A stretch of DNA of 64,000 nucleotides from Roseovarius sp. 217 (GCF_000152845.1 NZ_CH902584.1:3885562-3949561), one strand, 5' to 3'. Positions 36,657 through 46,176 are shown, counted from the first letter of the stretch. The notes: generated by a model not told the origin, from the letters alone. Made by a program: numbers and translations.

Positions 36657-37781
36657 TCAGAACCCGGCCTTGATCTGCTCGAAGAGCTCGTTCATCCGGG
36701 TTTCCCATTCCTGCGTCTGCGGCTGCTGGAAATGCCCCGCATTCAGGATCTCGACCGGGTTCTTGCTCAGGCCCAGCCCCGCCAGGGTTTCTTCGTCGAA
36801 CTGATCGAACGCCTTGCTGTTGGAATGGCCATAGCCCCAGTCGTTGATCATGAAATGGCCAGTCTCAACGCTGAGCAGCGAGTCGATCACGTCATAGGCG
36901 CGGTCGAGATTGGGCGCGTCCTTGTGGATCATCACGCCGCAGACCCATGTCAGCGCGCCCTCCTTGGGCTTGGCAAATTTGACCGGGATACCCTCGGCCT
37001 GCAACAGCACGGCGGAGCTGTTCCAAGTCATAGAAGCCACCATTTCCCCCGCCGAGAGCGCCTGTTCCAGCGTGGTCGTGTCATCGGTATAGAGCCGGAT
37101 CAGCGGGCGCTGCTCGCGCATCACGGCGGCGATCTTGTCGAACGCTTCGGGCGTGTCGATGCTGGCAAAATCAACGCCCGCCTTGATCGCCCCGCACCAC
37201 CACGCGTCGCCGCCCGAGGCCAGCGACCCCAGCCGCCCGGAATAGCGCTCGTCCCACAGGATGTCCCAGCTTTCCTCGCCCTCAATCTCCACAAGATCGG
37301 TGCGATAGGTGACAGAGGTCTGCCCCCAATCAAAGGGCGCCATCCAGACCTTGCCCGCCTCGGGGTCATTGCCCGGCAAATCGACCAGTTCGGGGATCAC
37401 ATCGCCCCAGTTGGCGACACGTGCGGTGTCAATCGGCTGGAACAGCCCGGTCTGCACCCAGCGTGGCATCGACTGGTTGCAGGGGTGCGACACATCCACG
37501 ACAAAGCCGCCGCGCATCTTGGTCAGCGCCTCTTCCGAACCGCCGAAAATGGCGAAATTGGGCAGTGCGCCGTTCTTTTCCTGATAGGGGCCAAAGAGTT
37601 CGGGGATGTCATAGCCACCCCAGGTGAAATAGGTGGCCTGATCGCCCTCGGCGGCCAAGGCGCGACGCGCCGGTAGCGGCACCGTGGTCATCGCCACCCC
37701 CGCCGCAAGCAAGCCCTTGGTGAATTTCCGACGGCTGAGCTTGCCTTCGCGCACAGCGCCCAATTGGTCCAGAATGTCCAT
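36657..37781 (-). CDS. Polyamine-type ABC transporter periplasmic binding protein (PotD-like)
   Basis: A 374-residue solute-binding protein. A Tat signal (SRRKFTKGLLAAGVAM) is followed by the type-2 fold with TYFTWGGYDIPELF, WMAPFDWGQTSVTYR, TLEQALSAGEMVASMTWNS and MINDWGYGHSNSKAFDQF. The family binds putrescine, spermidine and other cationic or polar small molecules; the real ligand here is unknown. It is the promoter-proximal gene of what may be an eight-gene operon reaching 30132. Confidence 0.93.
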   Translation of the reverse strand: MDILDQLGAVREGKLSRRKFTKGLLAAGVAMTTVPLPARRALAAEGDQATYFTWGGYDIPELFGPYQEKNGALPNFAIFGGSEEALTKMRGGFVVDVSHPCNQSMPRWVQTGLFQPIDTARVANWGDVIPELVDLPGNDPEAGKVWMAPFDWGQTSVTYRTDLVEIEGEESWDILWDERYSGRLGSLASGGDAWWCGAIKAGVDFASIDTPEAFDKIAAVMREQRPLIRLYTDDTTTLEQALSAGEMVASMTWNSSAVLLQAEGIPVKFAKPKEGALTWVCGVMIHKDAPNLDRAYDVIDSLLSVETGHFMINDWGYGHSNSKAFDQFDEETLAGLGLSKNPVEILNAGHFQQPQTQEWETRMNELFEQIKAGF

Positions 37782-37879
37782 GTGGTCCCAGTCTCCCCTG
37801 TTGGCGCGGGCCCACCTTGGCGGTGGGTCCCGTCACGCAATCATTAGTGTTGCATGCGTCCGGCGATCACTTTGGGCAG

Positions 37880-37925
37880 TTGACATTTGCCGTCGCTCGG
37901 GCATGTCATTGAATGGTTATTCAAT
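37880..37925. promoter_or_regulatory. Promoter and TetR-type operator between transporter and cupin genes
   Basis: TTGACA (37880) and TGTCAT (37904) with an 18-bp spacer form a candidate sigma70 promoter toward the cupin gene. Immediately after it lies ATTGAATGGTTATTCAAT (37908-37925), a 7-bp inverted repeat with a 4-bp spacer. Its position on the -10/start region fits repression. BetI sites have a comparable ATTGAA/TTCAAT character. Confidence 0.6.
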
Positions 37926-38057
37926 CATTTCAGGGTTTCCTGAATCGAGTCAAGAGTTTTGCGCGCGGCCCGCCTGCGACGCGAGACGGATGATCCGAAT
38001 GACCGAAGATTAAGCAGATCACGGCAGGCCGGACATATTACTTTCAAGGAGACCGCC

Positions 38058-38810
38058 ATGAGCGAGACGACCGGGATCATCCGCCTAAGCCCGACGGGGC
38101 CGCATGGCCTGACGCCGCTAGCGGTTGACGCGGCTGACTTTCAAACCCCGCCTGAAGCGCAGAACCTACATGTCTGCTTTGCCGATGAGACGCTCGGCCT
38201 CAGCGTGGGGGTCTGGGATACGACAAGCATGCAAGAGGCGTTCGGCCCCTATCCGGGCGATGAGTTCATCGTTGTGCTCGAGGGCGCGTTCCGCCTGCTG
38301 GATGACACAGGCGCGGGTGTGGCGGCCAAGGCGGGGCAGTGTGTGGCAATCCGCAACGGCATCCCGGTCAGTTGGCTACAGGACGGGTATCTCAAGAAAT
38401 TCTACATGACCTACAAAGACCCACGCGCCACATCCCCGCAGGGCCTGACGGCGGAGGGGGGCGTGATCGTGCTCTCGCCCGACATGAGCCTGACCGATGC
38501 GGACTTGATGGAGGACACCAGCACGCCGCAACGTGACCGCAACCTCTTCAGCAATGCCCATGGCAATTTCGAAGTCGGTCTCTGGGATACGCAGGTGCTG
38601 AACACCGAGCTGGAGCCCTTTCCCTATCACGAAATGGCGCAGATTCTGGAGGGCGAGGTCTCTCTGACCGAAGCGGATGGCACGCGGCATCATTTCACCG
38701 CTGGCGATGTGTTCTATATCCCGGCGGGCACGCCCTGCATCTGGCATGTGCCCACATACCTGCGCAAATTCTACGCGGCGCTTGATCCCACTAACCGCCC
38801 CGAGGGGTGA
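38058..38810 (+). CDS. Bicupin protein (DUF861-like)
   Basis: A 250-residue protein with two related cupin domains (about 20-125 and 140-245). The second keeps the metal-binding look best (PFPYHEMAQILEGEVSLTEA ... HHFTAGDVFYIPAGTPCIWHV); the first reads PYPGDEFIVVLEGAFRLLDD. DUF861-type cupins include ureidoglycine aminohydrolase and many proteins of amine catabolic loci. AAGGAG precedes the ATG by 6 nt. Divergent from the transporter operon, sharing its promoter region; the function is unassigned. Confidence 0.85.
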   Translation: MSETTGIIRLSPTGPHGLTPLAVDAADFQTPPEAQNLHVCFADETLGLSVGVWDTTSMQEAFGPYPGDEFIVVLEGAFRLLDDTGAGVAAKAGQCVAIRNGIPVSWLQDGYLKKFYMTYKDPRATSPQGLTAEGGVIVLSPDMSLTDADLMEDTSTPQRDRNLFSNAHGNFEVGLWDTQVLNTELEPFPYHEMAQILEGEVSLTEADGTRHHFTAGDVFYIPAGTPCIWHVPTYLRKFYAALDPTNRPEG

Positions 38811-38820
38811 TCACGCGGCG

Positions 38821-39492
38821 TCACGCGGGCGGCTCGCGCAGCAGGTCCGGCACCAACCGCGACAGGCACACTTTGCTCGCGGCAAGGGCGCGTTGCCGGT
38901 CATAGCTGTCTGGGGCCAGATGCAGGCGCTGCCAATAGCCATCGGTCAGCGATTCCATCCATTCCGCCAGTTGATCCGCCTCGGTGGATCGAGCCTCGGG
39001 CAAAAGCTGCGCCCAGATTTCGGACAGGACCGCGTGCCGCGTGGCATCGAACTCTGCCGCCACCTCGGCATAGTGGCCGGTAAAGCGCAATTCGCCCCAA
39101 AAGGCGAACCAGACCGGCAACACATCGGCCCCGCAAGCCTCGGCACTGAAATCCGCCGCGAGCAGGGCCATCAGGCGGTCGAGCGGGGCATCGCCCGCGC
39201 CCTCCAACGCCCGCATCCACTGGCTCTCGTAGCCTTCATAAAGATCGCGCAGCGTTTCGGTGAGCAAGCCGCCCTTGGACTTGAAATAGAAAACCGCCAC
39301 GCCCTGTGACAGCCCCGCCTCATCCGCGACGGTGGCGAGTGTGGTGCGCGCCAGACCATGCGTCAGGATCGACCGTCGCGCCGCATCCAAGAGCTGCCTG
39401 CGGCGGCGTTCGGCATTCTCCTTGCGCTCTTTTCGCGGTTTTTTGGTCGTCACCTCGCCCACGTCTGACCCTTTGTCCGATGCTTTCCCCAT
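38821..39492 (-). CDS. TetR-family regulator (BetI-like), second copy
   Basis: 223 residues with an N-terminal DNA-binding domain (RRRQLLDAARRSILTHGLAR followed by TTLATVADEAGLSQGVAVFYF) and a ligand domain with LPVWFAFWGELRF, resembling BetI. Divergent from the FAD oxidoreductase gene; the shared 108-bp gap carries a perfect TTTGAGCGCTCAAA palindrome, the likely operator. GTG 39501 is an alternative start. It is distinct from the TetR at 32988, so the region has two regulators of the same class. Confidence 0.88.
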   Translation of the reverse strand: MGKASDKGSDVGEVTTKKPRKERKENAERRRRQLLDAARRSILTHGLARTTLATVADEAGLSQGVAVFYFKSKGGLLTETLRDLYEGYESQWMRALEGAGDAPLDRLMALLAADFSAEACGADVLPVWFAFWGELRFTGHYAEVAAEFDATRHAVLSEIWAQLLPEARSTEADQLAEWMESLTDGYWQRLHLAPDSYDRQRALAASKVCLSRLVPDLLREPPA

Positions 39493-39534
39493 CCATGCCA
39501 CAGGCCGTGCGGCACGTCAGCCCAAAAAAATTTA

Positions 39535-39582
39535 TTTGAGCGCTCAAAAAAACTTTACGGCGAATTCGGGTTTGGCTAGGAT
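39535..39582. promoter_or_regulatory. Palindromic operator and promoter of the oxidoreductase operon
   Basis: TTTGAGCGCTCAAA (39535-39548) is a perfect 14-bp palindrome. Directly downstream, TTTACG (39554) and TAGGAT (39577) with a 17-bp spacer form a candidate promoter for the oxidoreductase genes. The layout fits control by the divergent TetR. Confidence 0.6.
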
Positions 39583-39600
39583 GACGACAGGAGCAAAGCC

Positions 39601-41238
39601 ATGCGACCCCAATCCTCATTTGACGCCATCATCATCGGCGCGGGCCATAACGGGCTGACCGCCGCCGCGTATCTGGCACGCGCCGGCCGTCAGGTGCTGG
39701 TGGTGGAAAAGAACGACTGGATCGGCGGCGCGGCGGTCAGCCGCTCGCTGCACGAGGGCTGGACCTATTCCAACTGCTCTTATGTCTGCTCGCTCTTGCG
39801 GCGCGAGATTGTGCGCGATCTCGACCTGCCGAAATACGGCCTACAGGTGATCCCCTATGAGGGCGGGGCCAGTTTCACGCCGGACGGCGATTATTTCGCC
39901 TATTACTCGGATCACCACGCCCTGCACCGGGAAATGGCGCGCCATTCGCCCCGCGATGCCGATGCCTATCCGCGCTATGCGCAGATGATCCTGCGGCAAT
40001 GCCGGTTCATCCGCCCGTTTCTGTTGCGCGACGCACCGGATCCCGCTTCGCTCCACCCCCGCGATCTGGGCGAGATGGCCTATATGGTGAAACAGGCGCA
40101 TGGGCTGGGGCGGCGCGAACTGGCTGAAACCCTGCGTTTCTGGACCATGTCGATCGGCGACCTTCTGAACGAACATTTCGAGAGCGATCTGATCAAGGCG
40201 CATCTGGCCGGGTCGGGTATCATCGGGACGGGCTTGGGTGTCTATTCACCGGGCACCGCCTATGTGCTCTTGCATCATTACATGGGCGATATCGACGGCG
40301 GCATCGGGGCCTGGGGCTTTGCCCGGGGCGGCATGGGGGCGATTTCCGCAGCACTTGGCGCGGCCTTTGAGGCGGCGGGCGGCACCATTCATGTTGGCGC
40401 AGATGTCGCGCAAATCCTCGTCAAGGAGGGCCGCGTGACCGGCGTGGCGCTGGAGGATGGGCGCGAGTTTCACGCGCCGGTCGTGGCCTCGAACATGGAT
40501 GTGAAACGCACGTTTCTGACCCATGTCGAGCGCGCCGCCCTGCCCGAGGACTTCACCCGCGCGGTGGAGCGGTTCAAGATCCGCGGCTCCTCGGCCAAGC
40601 TCAACATCGCGCTCGACCGCCTGCCCGCCTTTCCGGCTGCCCCCCAACATGCCAGCTTTCTGCGCGGCGATCTGCATGTGTCCCAAAGCCTCTGGGAGTT
40701 GGAGCGCGCCTATGACGACTGGAAGGCCGGACGCTGGTCGGCGCGCCCCTATATCGACATGCTGATCCCCAGCCAGATCGACCCGACCATGGCCCCGCCC
40801 GGCAGCCATATGATGACGGTCTTTGTGCAATATGCGCCCTACGACCTGGCGGCCGAGGGCCAGCGCAGCGGCCAGAACTGGACAGACGCCGCGCGGCACG
40901 CGCTGGCCGAGACCGTCTTGGACCAGATCACCATCGCCTGCCCGGATATCCGCGACCGCATTCAGCATATGGAGGTTCGCTCGCCCTTGGAGTTGGAGAC
41001 GGAGGTGGGGTTGACCGAGGGCAATATCTTTCAGGGCGAGTTGACCTTTGATCAGCTCTTCTTCAACCGCCCCGTGCCGGGCTATTCCGGCTATGGCTCG
41101 CCCATCGCGGGCCTCTATCTCTGCGGCTCATCCGCCCATCCGGGCGGCGGGGTGATGGCGGCACCGGGGGCCAATGCCGCCCGCACGATCCTGCGCCGCG
41201 AATGGCCCCGCGCCCCGCGCAAGGGCTATGCGGCATGA
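39601..41238 (+). CDS. Phytoene-desaturase-like FAD oxidoreductase (PYROXD2-like)
   Basis: A 545-residue flavoprotein of the COG1233 type. An N-terminal FAD loop (DAIIIGAGHNGLTAAAYLARAG) leads to GGAAVSRSLHEGW, and the C-terminal FAD segment reads GLYLCGSSAHPGGGVMAAPG. These enzymes desaturate or oxidise varied substrates; no carotenoid genes are nearby, so a role in amine breakdown is more likely. AGGAG lies 7 nt before the ATG. It overlaps the next gene, a related enzyme, by 4 bp, so the pair may form a heteromer. Confidence 0.88.
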   Translation: MRPQSSFDAIIIGAGHNGLTAAAYLARAGRQVLVVEKNDWIGGAAVSRSLHEGWTYSNCSYVCSLLRREIVRDLDLPKYGLQVIPYEGGASFTPDGDYFAYYSDHHALHREMARHSPRDADAYPRYAQMILRQCRFIRPFLLRDAPDPASLHPRDLGEMAYMVKQAHGLGRRELAETLRFWTMSIGDLLNEHFESDLIKAHLAGSGIIGTGLGVYSPGTAYVLLHHYMGDIDGGIGAWGFARGGMGAISAALGAAFEAAGGTIHVGADVAQILVKEGRVTGVALEDGREFHAPVVASNMDVKRTFLTHVERAALPEDFTRAVERFKIRGSSAKLNIALDRLPAFPAAPQHASFLRGDLHVSQSLWELERAYDDWKAGRWSARPYIDMLIPSQIDPTMAPPGSHMMTVFVQYAPYDLAAEGQRSGQNWTDAARHALAETVLDQITIACPDIRDRIQHMEVRSPLELETEVGLTEGNIFQGELTFDQLFFNRPVPGYSGYGSPIAGLYLCGSSAHPGGGVMAAPGANAARTILRREWPRAPRKGYAA

Positions 41239-42794
41239 GCGCCACGCGCACATTTGATGCCATCGTGATCGGTGGTGGGCTGAATGGTCTGGCGGCGGCG
41301 GGGGTGCTGGCGCGGGCGGGGCAATCGGTCTGCCTGCTGGAACGCGCACCGCATCTGGGCGGTCTGGCCGCCCCCGATGCCAGCGGCGCGCCGCGCATGG
41401 CGCATCTGCTCTATAATCTCAGCCCTGTGGTGCGGCGCGATCTGGGGCTGGGTGCACGCGATTGGCCGTTCAAAACCGTGGCCTTGCCCACTGTCGCGCT
41501 CTCCGAGGATGGGCGTCATGTGGTCACACAAGGCGCAAAGGCCCGCTTTGCCGATGGCGGCACCCATCCAGATGCGGCGGGTTTTGCGGCGCTCCACCAA
41601 CGCCTGACCTCCTATGCCGCGCTGTTGCGACAGTTGGCCGAGGCAGCTCCGCCGGGGGGCGATGCGCCGCTCCTCTCATCCGCACGGCTGAAAGAGGTCT
41701 TGCGTCTGGGCCGGGTCGGTCTTGGCCTGCGGCGCATGGGCAAACCCGAAATGCGGCGGTTCCTGCAAATCCTGCTGTCGAATGCCTATGACCTCATTCT
41801 TGATGACATCCCCGATAGCCCCCTTGCGGGCCTTTTGGCGGCTGATGCCGTGCGCGGCGCGGCGGCGGGACCGCGCGCGCCCGGCACGGTCTTTGGCCTG
41901 CTCTACCGCATGGGGCATGGCGGTGGGGCAAGTCTGCCAATGGGCGGCATGGCAGCGGTGATCGACGCCTTCGCCGGGGCCGCACGACAGGCAGGGGCGG
42001 TCATCGAGACAGGCTGCGGAGTGGCGCGTATCCTGACCGATCAGGACCGCGTGACCGGCGTGATCACCGACGAGGGCGAGACACTGAATGCTGCCCGTGT
42101 CCTGAGCAGCGGCGGGGCGCGGATCACCGCAGAGATGGCCGGGTTGGCGCATTTCGACATCGAAGCATCCCGCCGCCTGCGCCATGTCCGCGCGCGCGGC
42201 ACGGTGGCCAAGATCAACCTGACGCTTTCCTCTCTGCCCGCGATCCCCGGCCTGCCCGATGATCTGCTCTCGGCCCGCATGGTGATCGCGCCCTCCGCCA
42301 GCTATGTCGAAGAGGCGTTCAACCCGTCGAAATACCGCGAAGTATCGCCCCATCCGGTGATCGAGGCGCTCTTGCCCGGTCAAACGGACCCCGCACAACG
42401 GGGTGCGCAGGGCCACGCCCTCTCGCTCATCGTGCAATATGCGCCGGTCGATCTGGCGGGGGGCTGGCATGCGGCGGCGCGTGATACGCTGCTCCAGACC
42501 ACGCTCAACACGCTCAGCCGCTACGCCCCCGGCCTGCCCGACCTTGTGACCGGGGCCGAAGTCATCCCCCCCGACCGGATTGAGGCCGAGACCGGCGCGC
42601 CGGGTGGACATTGGCACCATGCGGAAATGAGCCTTGATCAGCTTCTCACCCTGCGCCCTGCCATCGGCATCGGGCGCTATGGGATGGGTCCATCGGGGCT
42701 CTTCCTCTGTGGCGCCTCCGCCCATCCCGGCGGCGATCTGATGGGGCTGGCGGGGCGCAACGCGGCGCACGCAGCCCTGAGAGGCACGCCATGA
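41235..42794 (+). CDS. Second phytoene-desaturase-like FAD oxidoreductase
   Basis: A 519-residue paralogue of the preceding protein: FAD loop DAIVIGGGLNGLAAAGVLARAG, GGLAAPDASGAPRM, and C-terminal GLFLCGASAHPGGDLMGLAG. The middle parts have diverged, so this is an old duplication. The start overlaps the previous stop (ATGA, 41235-41238), and its stop overlaps the GcvT-like gene. The substrate is unknown. Confidence 0.88.
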   Translation: MSATRTFDAIVIGGGLNGLAAAGVLARAGQSVCLLERAPHLGGLAAPDASGAPRMAHLLYNLSPVVRRDLGLGARDWPFKTVALPTVALSEDGRHVVTQGAKARFADGGTHPDAAGFAALHQRLTSYAALLRQLAEAAPPGGDAPLLSSARLKEVLRLGRVGLGLRRMGKPEMRRFLQILLSNAYDLILDDIPDSPLAGLLAADAVRGAAAGPRAPGTVFGLLYRMGHGGGASLPMGGMAAVIDAFAGAARQAGAVIETGCGVARILTDQDRVTGVITDEGETLNAARVLSSGGARITAEMAGLAHFDIEASRRLRHVRARGTVAKINLTLSSLPAIPGLPDDLLSARMVIAPSASYVEEAFNPSKYREVSPHPVIEALLPGQTDPAQRGAQGHALSLIVQYAPVDLAGGWHAAARDTLLQTTLNTLSRYAPGLPDLVTGAEVIPPDRIEAETGAPGGHWHHAEMSLDQLLTLRPAIGIGRYGMGPSGLFLCGASAHPGGDLMGLAGRNAAHAALRGTP

Positions 42795-43963
42795 GCATCG
42801 CCACCGATCCCAAGCTGGGCCTGATCGACGGGCCGGTGCATCCGCGCCTTGCCGCGCTCAACCGGGCGCAGGGCTGGTATGGCTGGGCCGGATATGCGGC
42901 CCCGTCCATGCTCGACACGGTCGAGTTCGAATATTTCGCCCTGCGCAATCAAGCCTCGCTCTTTGATATCTCGCCGATGCACAAATACCGCATCACCGGG
43001 CCGGACGCGGCGCGCGTGCTCAACCGTCTCGTCACCCGCGACGTGGCCAAAATTGCGACAGGCCGGGTCGGCTATGCGCTCTGGTGCGACGAAGAGGGTA
43101 TGGTGATCGACGATGGCACGCTCTTTCACCTTGGGCCGGAGGATTGGCGGCTGTGCTGTCAGGAGCCGATGCTGACATGGCTGTTGGAGGCGGCATGGGG
43201 CTTTAACGCGGATATTCTTGACGAGAGCCGAGAGATTGCCGGGCTGGCCCTGCAAGGGCCGACCGCCTATGCGGTGCTGTGCGCGGCGGGGCTCGATGTG
43301 GCGCATCTGCGCCCCTTCGATCTGGAGGAGGTGGAACCGGGGCTGATGATCTCGCGCACCGGGTTCACCGGCGATCTCGGATACGAGCTTTGGACCGCGT
43401 GGGGCGATGCCCTGCCCCTCTGGGACCGCCTCTGGCAGGCGGGCGACAATCTCGGGCTGCGCGCCATCGGGTATGAGGCGGTGAATATCGCCCGGATCGA
43501 GGCGGGATACATGGTCGCGGGCGTCGATTTTCAGCCCGCCCATGCCACGGAACGCCTGCACCGGGGGCACACGCCGCTAGAATTGGGCCTTGGCCCCATG
43601 GTCGATCTCACCAAGGGGCATTTCAACGGCCGCCGCGCGCTCTTGGCCACCAAACCCCGCAGCCTCTTGATGAGGCTCGATGTCGAGGGGTTCAAACCGG
43701 CGCAAGGCGCGCTGGTCTATCAGGCCAAGCGCCGTGAGGTGGGGCATGTCACCTCAGGCGTGTGGTCGCCCACCGCCAAGCGCAACATCGCCCTCGCGCA
43801 TGTGCAGATTCCCTATGCGGCGCGGCACCCGAGCACCCTCTGGGCCGAGATTTACACGCTGGAAGAGGGCCGGTGGGATCGGCGCATGGCGCGGCTGACG
43901 CCGGTCAAATCTGCCTTCTTCCGCCCGCCCCGCGCCCGCGCCACCCCGCCAGACCTGATCTGA
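42791..43963 (+). CDS. GcvT-family aminomethyl/methyl transferase
   Basis: A 390-residue protein of the glycine-cleavage T / DmdA / sarcosine-oxidase-alpha folate family. Visible marks are VEFEYFALRNQASLFDISPM, NRLVTRDVAKIATGRVGYALWCDEEGMVIDDGT (the folate pocket region), SRTGFTGDLGYELW and YEAVNIARIEAGYMV. It probably moves a one-carbon unit to tetrahydrofolate, which fits demethylation by its neighbours. No lipoate partner (gcvH) is present, so it is not the housekeeping T protein. The C-terminus ends inside a 15-bp tandem repeat. Confidence 0.88.
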   Translation: MSIATDPKLGLIDGPVHPRLAALNRAQGWYGWAGYAAPSMLDTVEFEYFALRNQASLFDISPMHKYRITGPDAARVLNRLVTRDVAKIATGRVGYALWCDEEGMVIDDGTLFHLGPEDWRLCCQEPMLTWLLEAAWGFNADILDESREIAGLALQGPTAYAVLCAAGLDVAHLRPFDLEEVEPGLMISRTGFTGDLGYELWTAWGDALPLWDRLWQAGDNLGLRAIGYEAVNIARIEAGYMVAGVDFQPAHATERLHRGHTPLELGLGPMVDLTKGHFNGRRALLATKPRSLLMRLDVEGFKPAQGALVYQAKRREVGHVTSGVWSPTAKRNIALAHVQIPYAARHPSTLWAEIYTLEEGRWDRRMARLTPVKSAFFRPPRARATPPDLI

Positions 43964-43993
43964 CCAGACCTGATCTGACCGGACCTGATTTCA
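43949..43993 (+). repeat. 15-bp tandem repeat across the GcvT-like stop codon
   Basis: CCAGACCTGATCTGA occurs twice in a row and then as CCGGACCTGATTTCA. The TGA of the first unit is the actual stop codon, so the second and third units lie just after the gene and before the aminotransferase ribosome site. Confidence 0.9.
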
Positions 43994-44006
43994 GACGGAG
44001 ATGACC

Positions 44007-45386
44007 ATGAACACACACGCAAACACCCCCGCCCCCGATGACCTGACCCTCTGGGATCGCCGGCACAACCTGCACCCCTGGACCGGCATCCGCGACTGGC
44101 GCAAGTCTGATCTCTTGCGGGTCAACACCGCGCAGGGCATCCATATCTGGGACAGCACGGGCAAGCGCCATATCGACGGGCCGGGGGGCATGTGGTGCGT
44201 GCAGATCGGCTATGGCCGGGCCGAGATGGCCGAGGCGATCGCAGCGCAGGCGATGGCGATGCCCTATGCCTCGCCCTGGTCGTTTACCACCGAACCCGCC
44301 GCCCTCCTGGCGCGCAAACTGGCGGAGCTGACCCCCGGCGATCTCAACACGGTGCATTTCACCACCGGCGGCTCGACCGCCGTCGATACCGCCATCCGCG
44401 TCATGCAGTTCCTCAACAATCGACTTGGCCGCCCGGACAAGAAAATCGTGCTGTCGCGGGAAAAGGCCTATCACGGCTCGACCTATCTGGCGGCAACCAT
44501 GACGGGCAAGGAACGCTTCAAGACAAGGTTCGACAAGGCCGATGATCTGGTGCGGTTCCTGCCCGATGTGAACCCCTACCGCCGCCCCGCGGGCATGAGC
44601 GTGGCGGATTGGGGCGATCTCAAAATCGCCGAGTTCGAGCAGATGATCGCAGAGGTTGGCCCTGGCCGCATCGGTGCCTTTATCGCCGAACCGATCCTGT
44701 GTTCCGGTGGCGTTGTCGTGCCGCCCCCCGGCTATCACCAACGCACCCACGAGATCTGTCGCCAGCACGACATCCTCTATATCTCGGACGAGGTTGTGAC
44801 CGGCTTTGGCAGGCTTGGCCATTGGTTCGCCTCTGAAGATGTGTTCGGGTTCACCCCCGATATCATCACCTGCGCCAAGGGTCTCACCTCGGGCTATGTG
44901 CCGCTGGGGGCCTGCATCCTGTCCGATGCGCTGATGGAGCGTTTGGCCGGGGTCGAGGGCGATGATGTGTTCTACAACGGCTATACCTATTGCGGACATC
45001 CCGTGGCCTGCGCCGCGGCGCTCAAGAACATCGAGATCATCGAGCGCGAGGATATTCTGGCCCATGTCCGCCGCATCACACCGCAGTTTCAGGCGCGGTT
45101 GCGCAGCATCGGCGAGAGGTTCGACATTGTCGGCGACGCGCGCGGCATGGGTCTCTTGGGCTGTCTCGAATGTCGCCCCGACCTCAGCGACGAAAGCTAT
45201 GCCAAACACCTGCAATTCGGCGCCAAGCTCGATGCCGCCTGCGAGGCGCGCGGCCTCTTGCTGCGCCCCTACGGCAATATGGCGGTGTTTTCACCGCCCT
45301 TGATCATCACCCCAGAGGAGATAGATGAAATGTTCGATATCATGGAGGCGGGGCTGACCCAACTCAGCGCCGAATACAATGGTTGA
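44007..45386 (+). CDS. Class III PLP-dependent aminotransferase
   Basis: 459 residues of the omega-amino-acid/taurine:pyruvate aminotransferase type. Key features are [26 protein letters not shown], the PLP-phosphate region [10 protein letters not shown], Asp261 in DEVVTGFGR, and Lys291 in [13 protein letters not shown] as the Schiff-base lysine. It removes a terminal amino group, probably from a demethylated intermediate. The ATG at 44007 is chosen because GGAG sits 6 nt upstream; 44001 is too close to it. It overlaps the dioxygenase gene by 8 bp. Confidence 0.92.
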   Translation: MNTHANTPAPDDLTLWDRRHNLHPWTGIRDWRKSDLLRVNTAQGIHIWDSTGKRHIDGPGGMWCVQIGYGRAEMAEAIAAQAMAMPYASPWSFTTEPAALLARKLAELTPGDLNTVHFTTGGSTAVDTAIRVMQFLNNRLGRPDKKIVLSREKAYHGSTYLAATMTGKERFKTRFDKADDLVRFLPDVNPYRRPAGMSVADWGDLKIAEFEQMIAEVGPGRIGAFIAEPILCSGGVVVPPPGYHQRTHEICRQHDILYISDEVVTGFGRLGHWFASEDVFGFTPDIITCAKGLTSGYVPLGACILSDALMERLAGVEGDDVFYNGYTYCGHPVACAAALKNIEIIEREDILAHVRRITPQFQARLRSIGERFDIVGDARGMGLLGCLECRPDLSDESYAKHLQFGAKLDAACEARGLLLRPYGNMAVFSPPLIITPEEIDEMFDIMEAGLTQLSAEYNG

Positions 45387-46176
45387 GGTCGCGCGCCTGA
45401 CGGCAGATGCCGACGCGGACCTCGTCGCCGACACCCTGCTCAGGGATGGCGGCGTGGTGGTCAATGCGGTGGCGGGGTCCGCGCTGCTGGATCGCATCAC
45501 CGCCGATCTGCGCGGCCCGTTCGACGCGCAGGGGCATAAGTTCGCCAATGATTTCAACGGTTACAAGACCCGACGTCTGGGCAGCATCCTCAAGATTTCC
45601 GAGGCGGCGGCGGATGTTCTGGCACATCCTCTGGTCATGCAGGTGGCCGACCGCGTGCTCAAACGCCACTGCGTCAATTACCGCATCGGCTCGTCCACCG
45701 CGATCGAGATCCTGCCGGGAGAAAAGCCGCAGGTGCTGCACCGCGACGATGATTTCTATCCGATCCGCATTCCGGGCGTGGAGTTTCAGCTCTCGGCCAT
45801 GTGGGCGCTGGATGATTTCACCGCTGAGAATGGCGCGACACGCGTCGTGCCGGGGTCGCAGGATCTGCGCCCGATCAAGAGCATCACCGAGGATCAGATC
45901 ACGCAGGCCGTGATGCCGCGCGGCTCGGTTCTGTTTTACCTTGGGGCCACGGTGCATGCGGGCGGGGCCAACCGCTCGAACGCGCCGCGCAAGGGGTTGA
46001 TCACCACCTATTCGCTGGGCTGGCTCCGGCAGGAGGAAAACATGTATCTCTCGGTGCCCAAATCCAAGGCCGATGCCTATCCCGACGCCGTGCGCCGCCT
46101 GTTGGGCTATCAGGGCCACGGGCGCAATCTGGGCGTCTATCCCGGCGATCCCGATGGCTATTGGTTCGACGCCTGA
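45379..46176 (+). CDS. Phytanoyl-CoA dioxygenase (PhyH) family Fe(II)/2-oxoglutarate oxygenase
   Basis: 265 residues with the facial triad His121-x-Asp123 (VLHRDDDF) and His193 ([10 protein letters not shown]), and Arg199 as the 2-oxoglutarate anchor. The PhyH family includes ectoine hydroxylase and enzymes that hydroxylate next to a nitrogen, which can lead to C-N cleavage. Start and stop are supported by coupling to the aminotransferase and by a 19-bp convergent overlap with the acetyltransferase gene. Last gene of the plus-strand catabolic operon. Confidence 0.9.
   Translation: MVEVARLTADADADLVADTLLRDGGVVVNAVAGSALLDRITADLRGPFDAQGHKFANDFNGYKTRRLGSILKISEAAADVLAHPLVMQVADRVLKRHCVNYRIGSSTAIEILPGEKPQVLHRDDDFYPIRIPGVEFQLSAMWALDDFTAENGATRVVPGSQDLRPIKSITEDQITQAVMPRGSVLFYLGATVHAGGANRSNAPRKGLITTYSLGWLRQEENMYLSVPKSKADAYPDAVRRLLGYQGHGRNLGVYPGDPDGYWFDA

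Noticed and set aside
38058..38810. DMSP-lyase-type cupin
   Set aside because: It has two cupin domains in a DUF861-like arrangement and lacks the short single-cupin form of DMSP lyases.
39601..42794. Carotenoid desaturase genes (crtI-like)
   Set aside because: The fold is shared, but no crtB, crtE or other carotenoid genes are nearby and the neighbours are amine and folate enzymes.
42791..43963. DMSP demethylase dmdA
   Set aside because: Same superfamily and similar length, but the gene context is amine-related and I cannot see DmdA-specific features; left as GcvT family.
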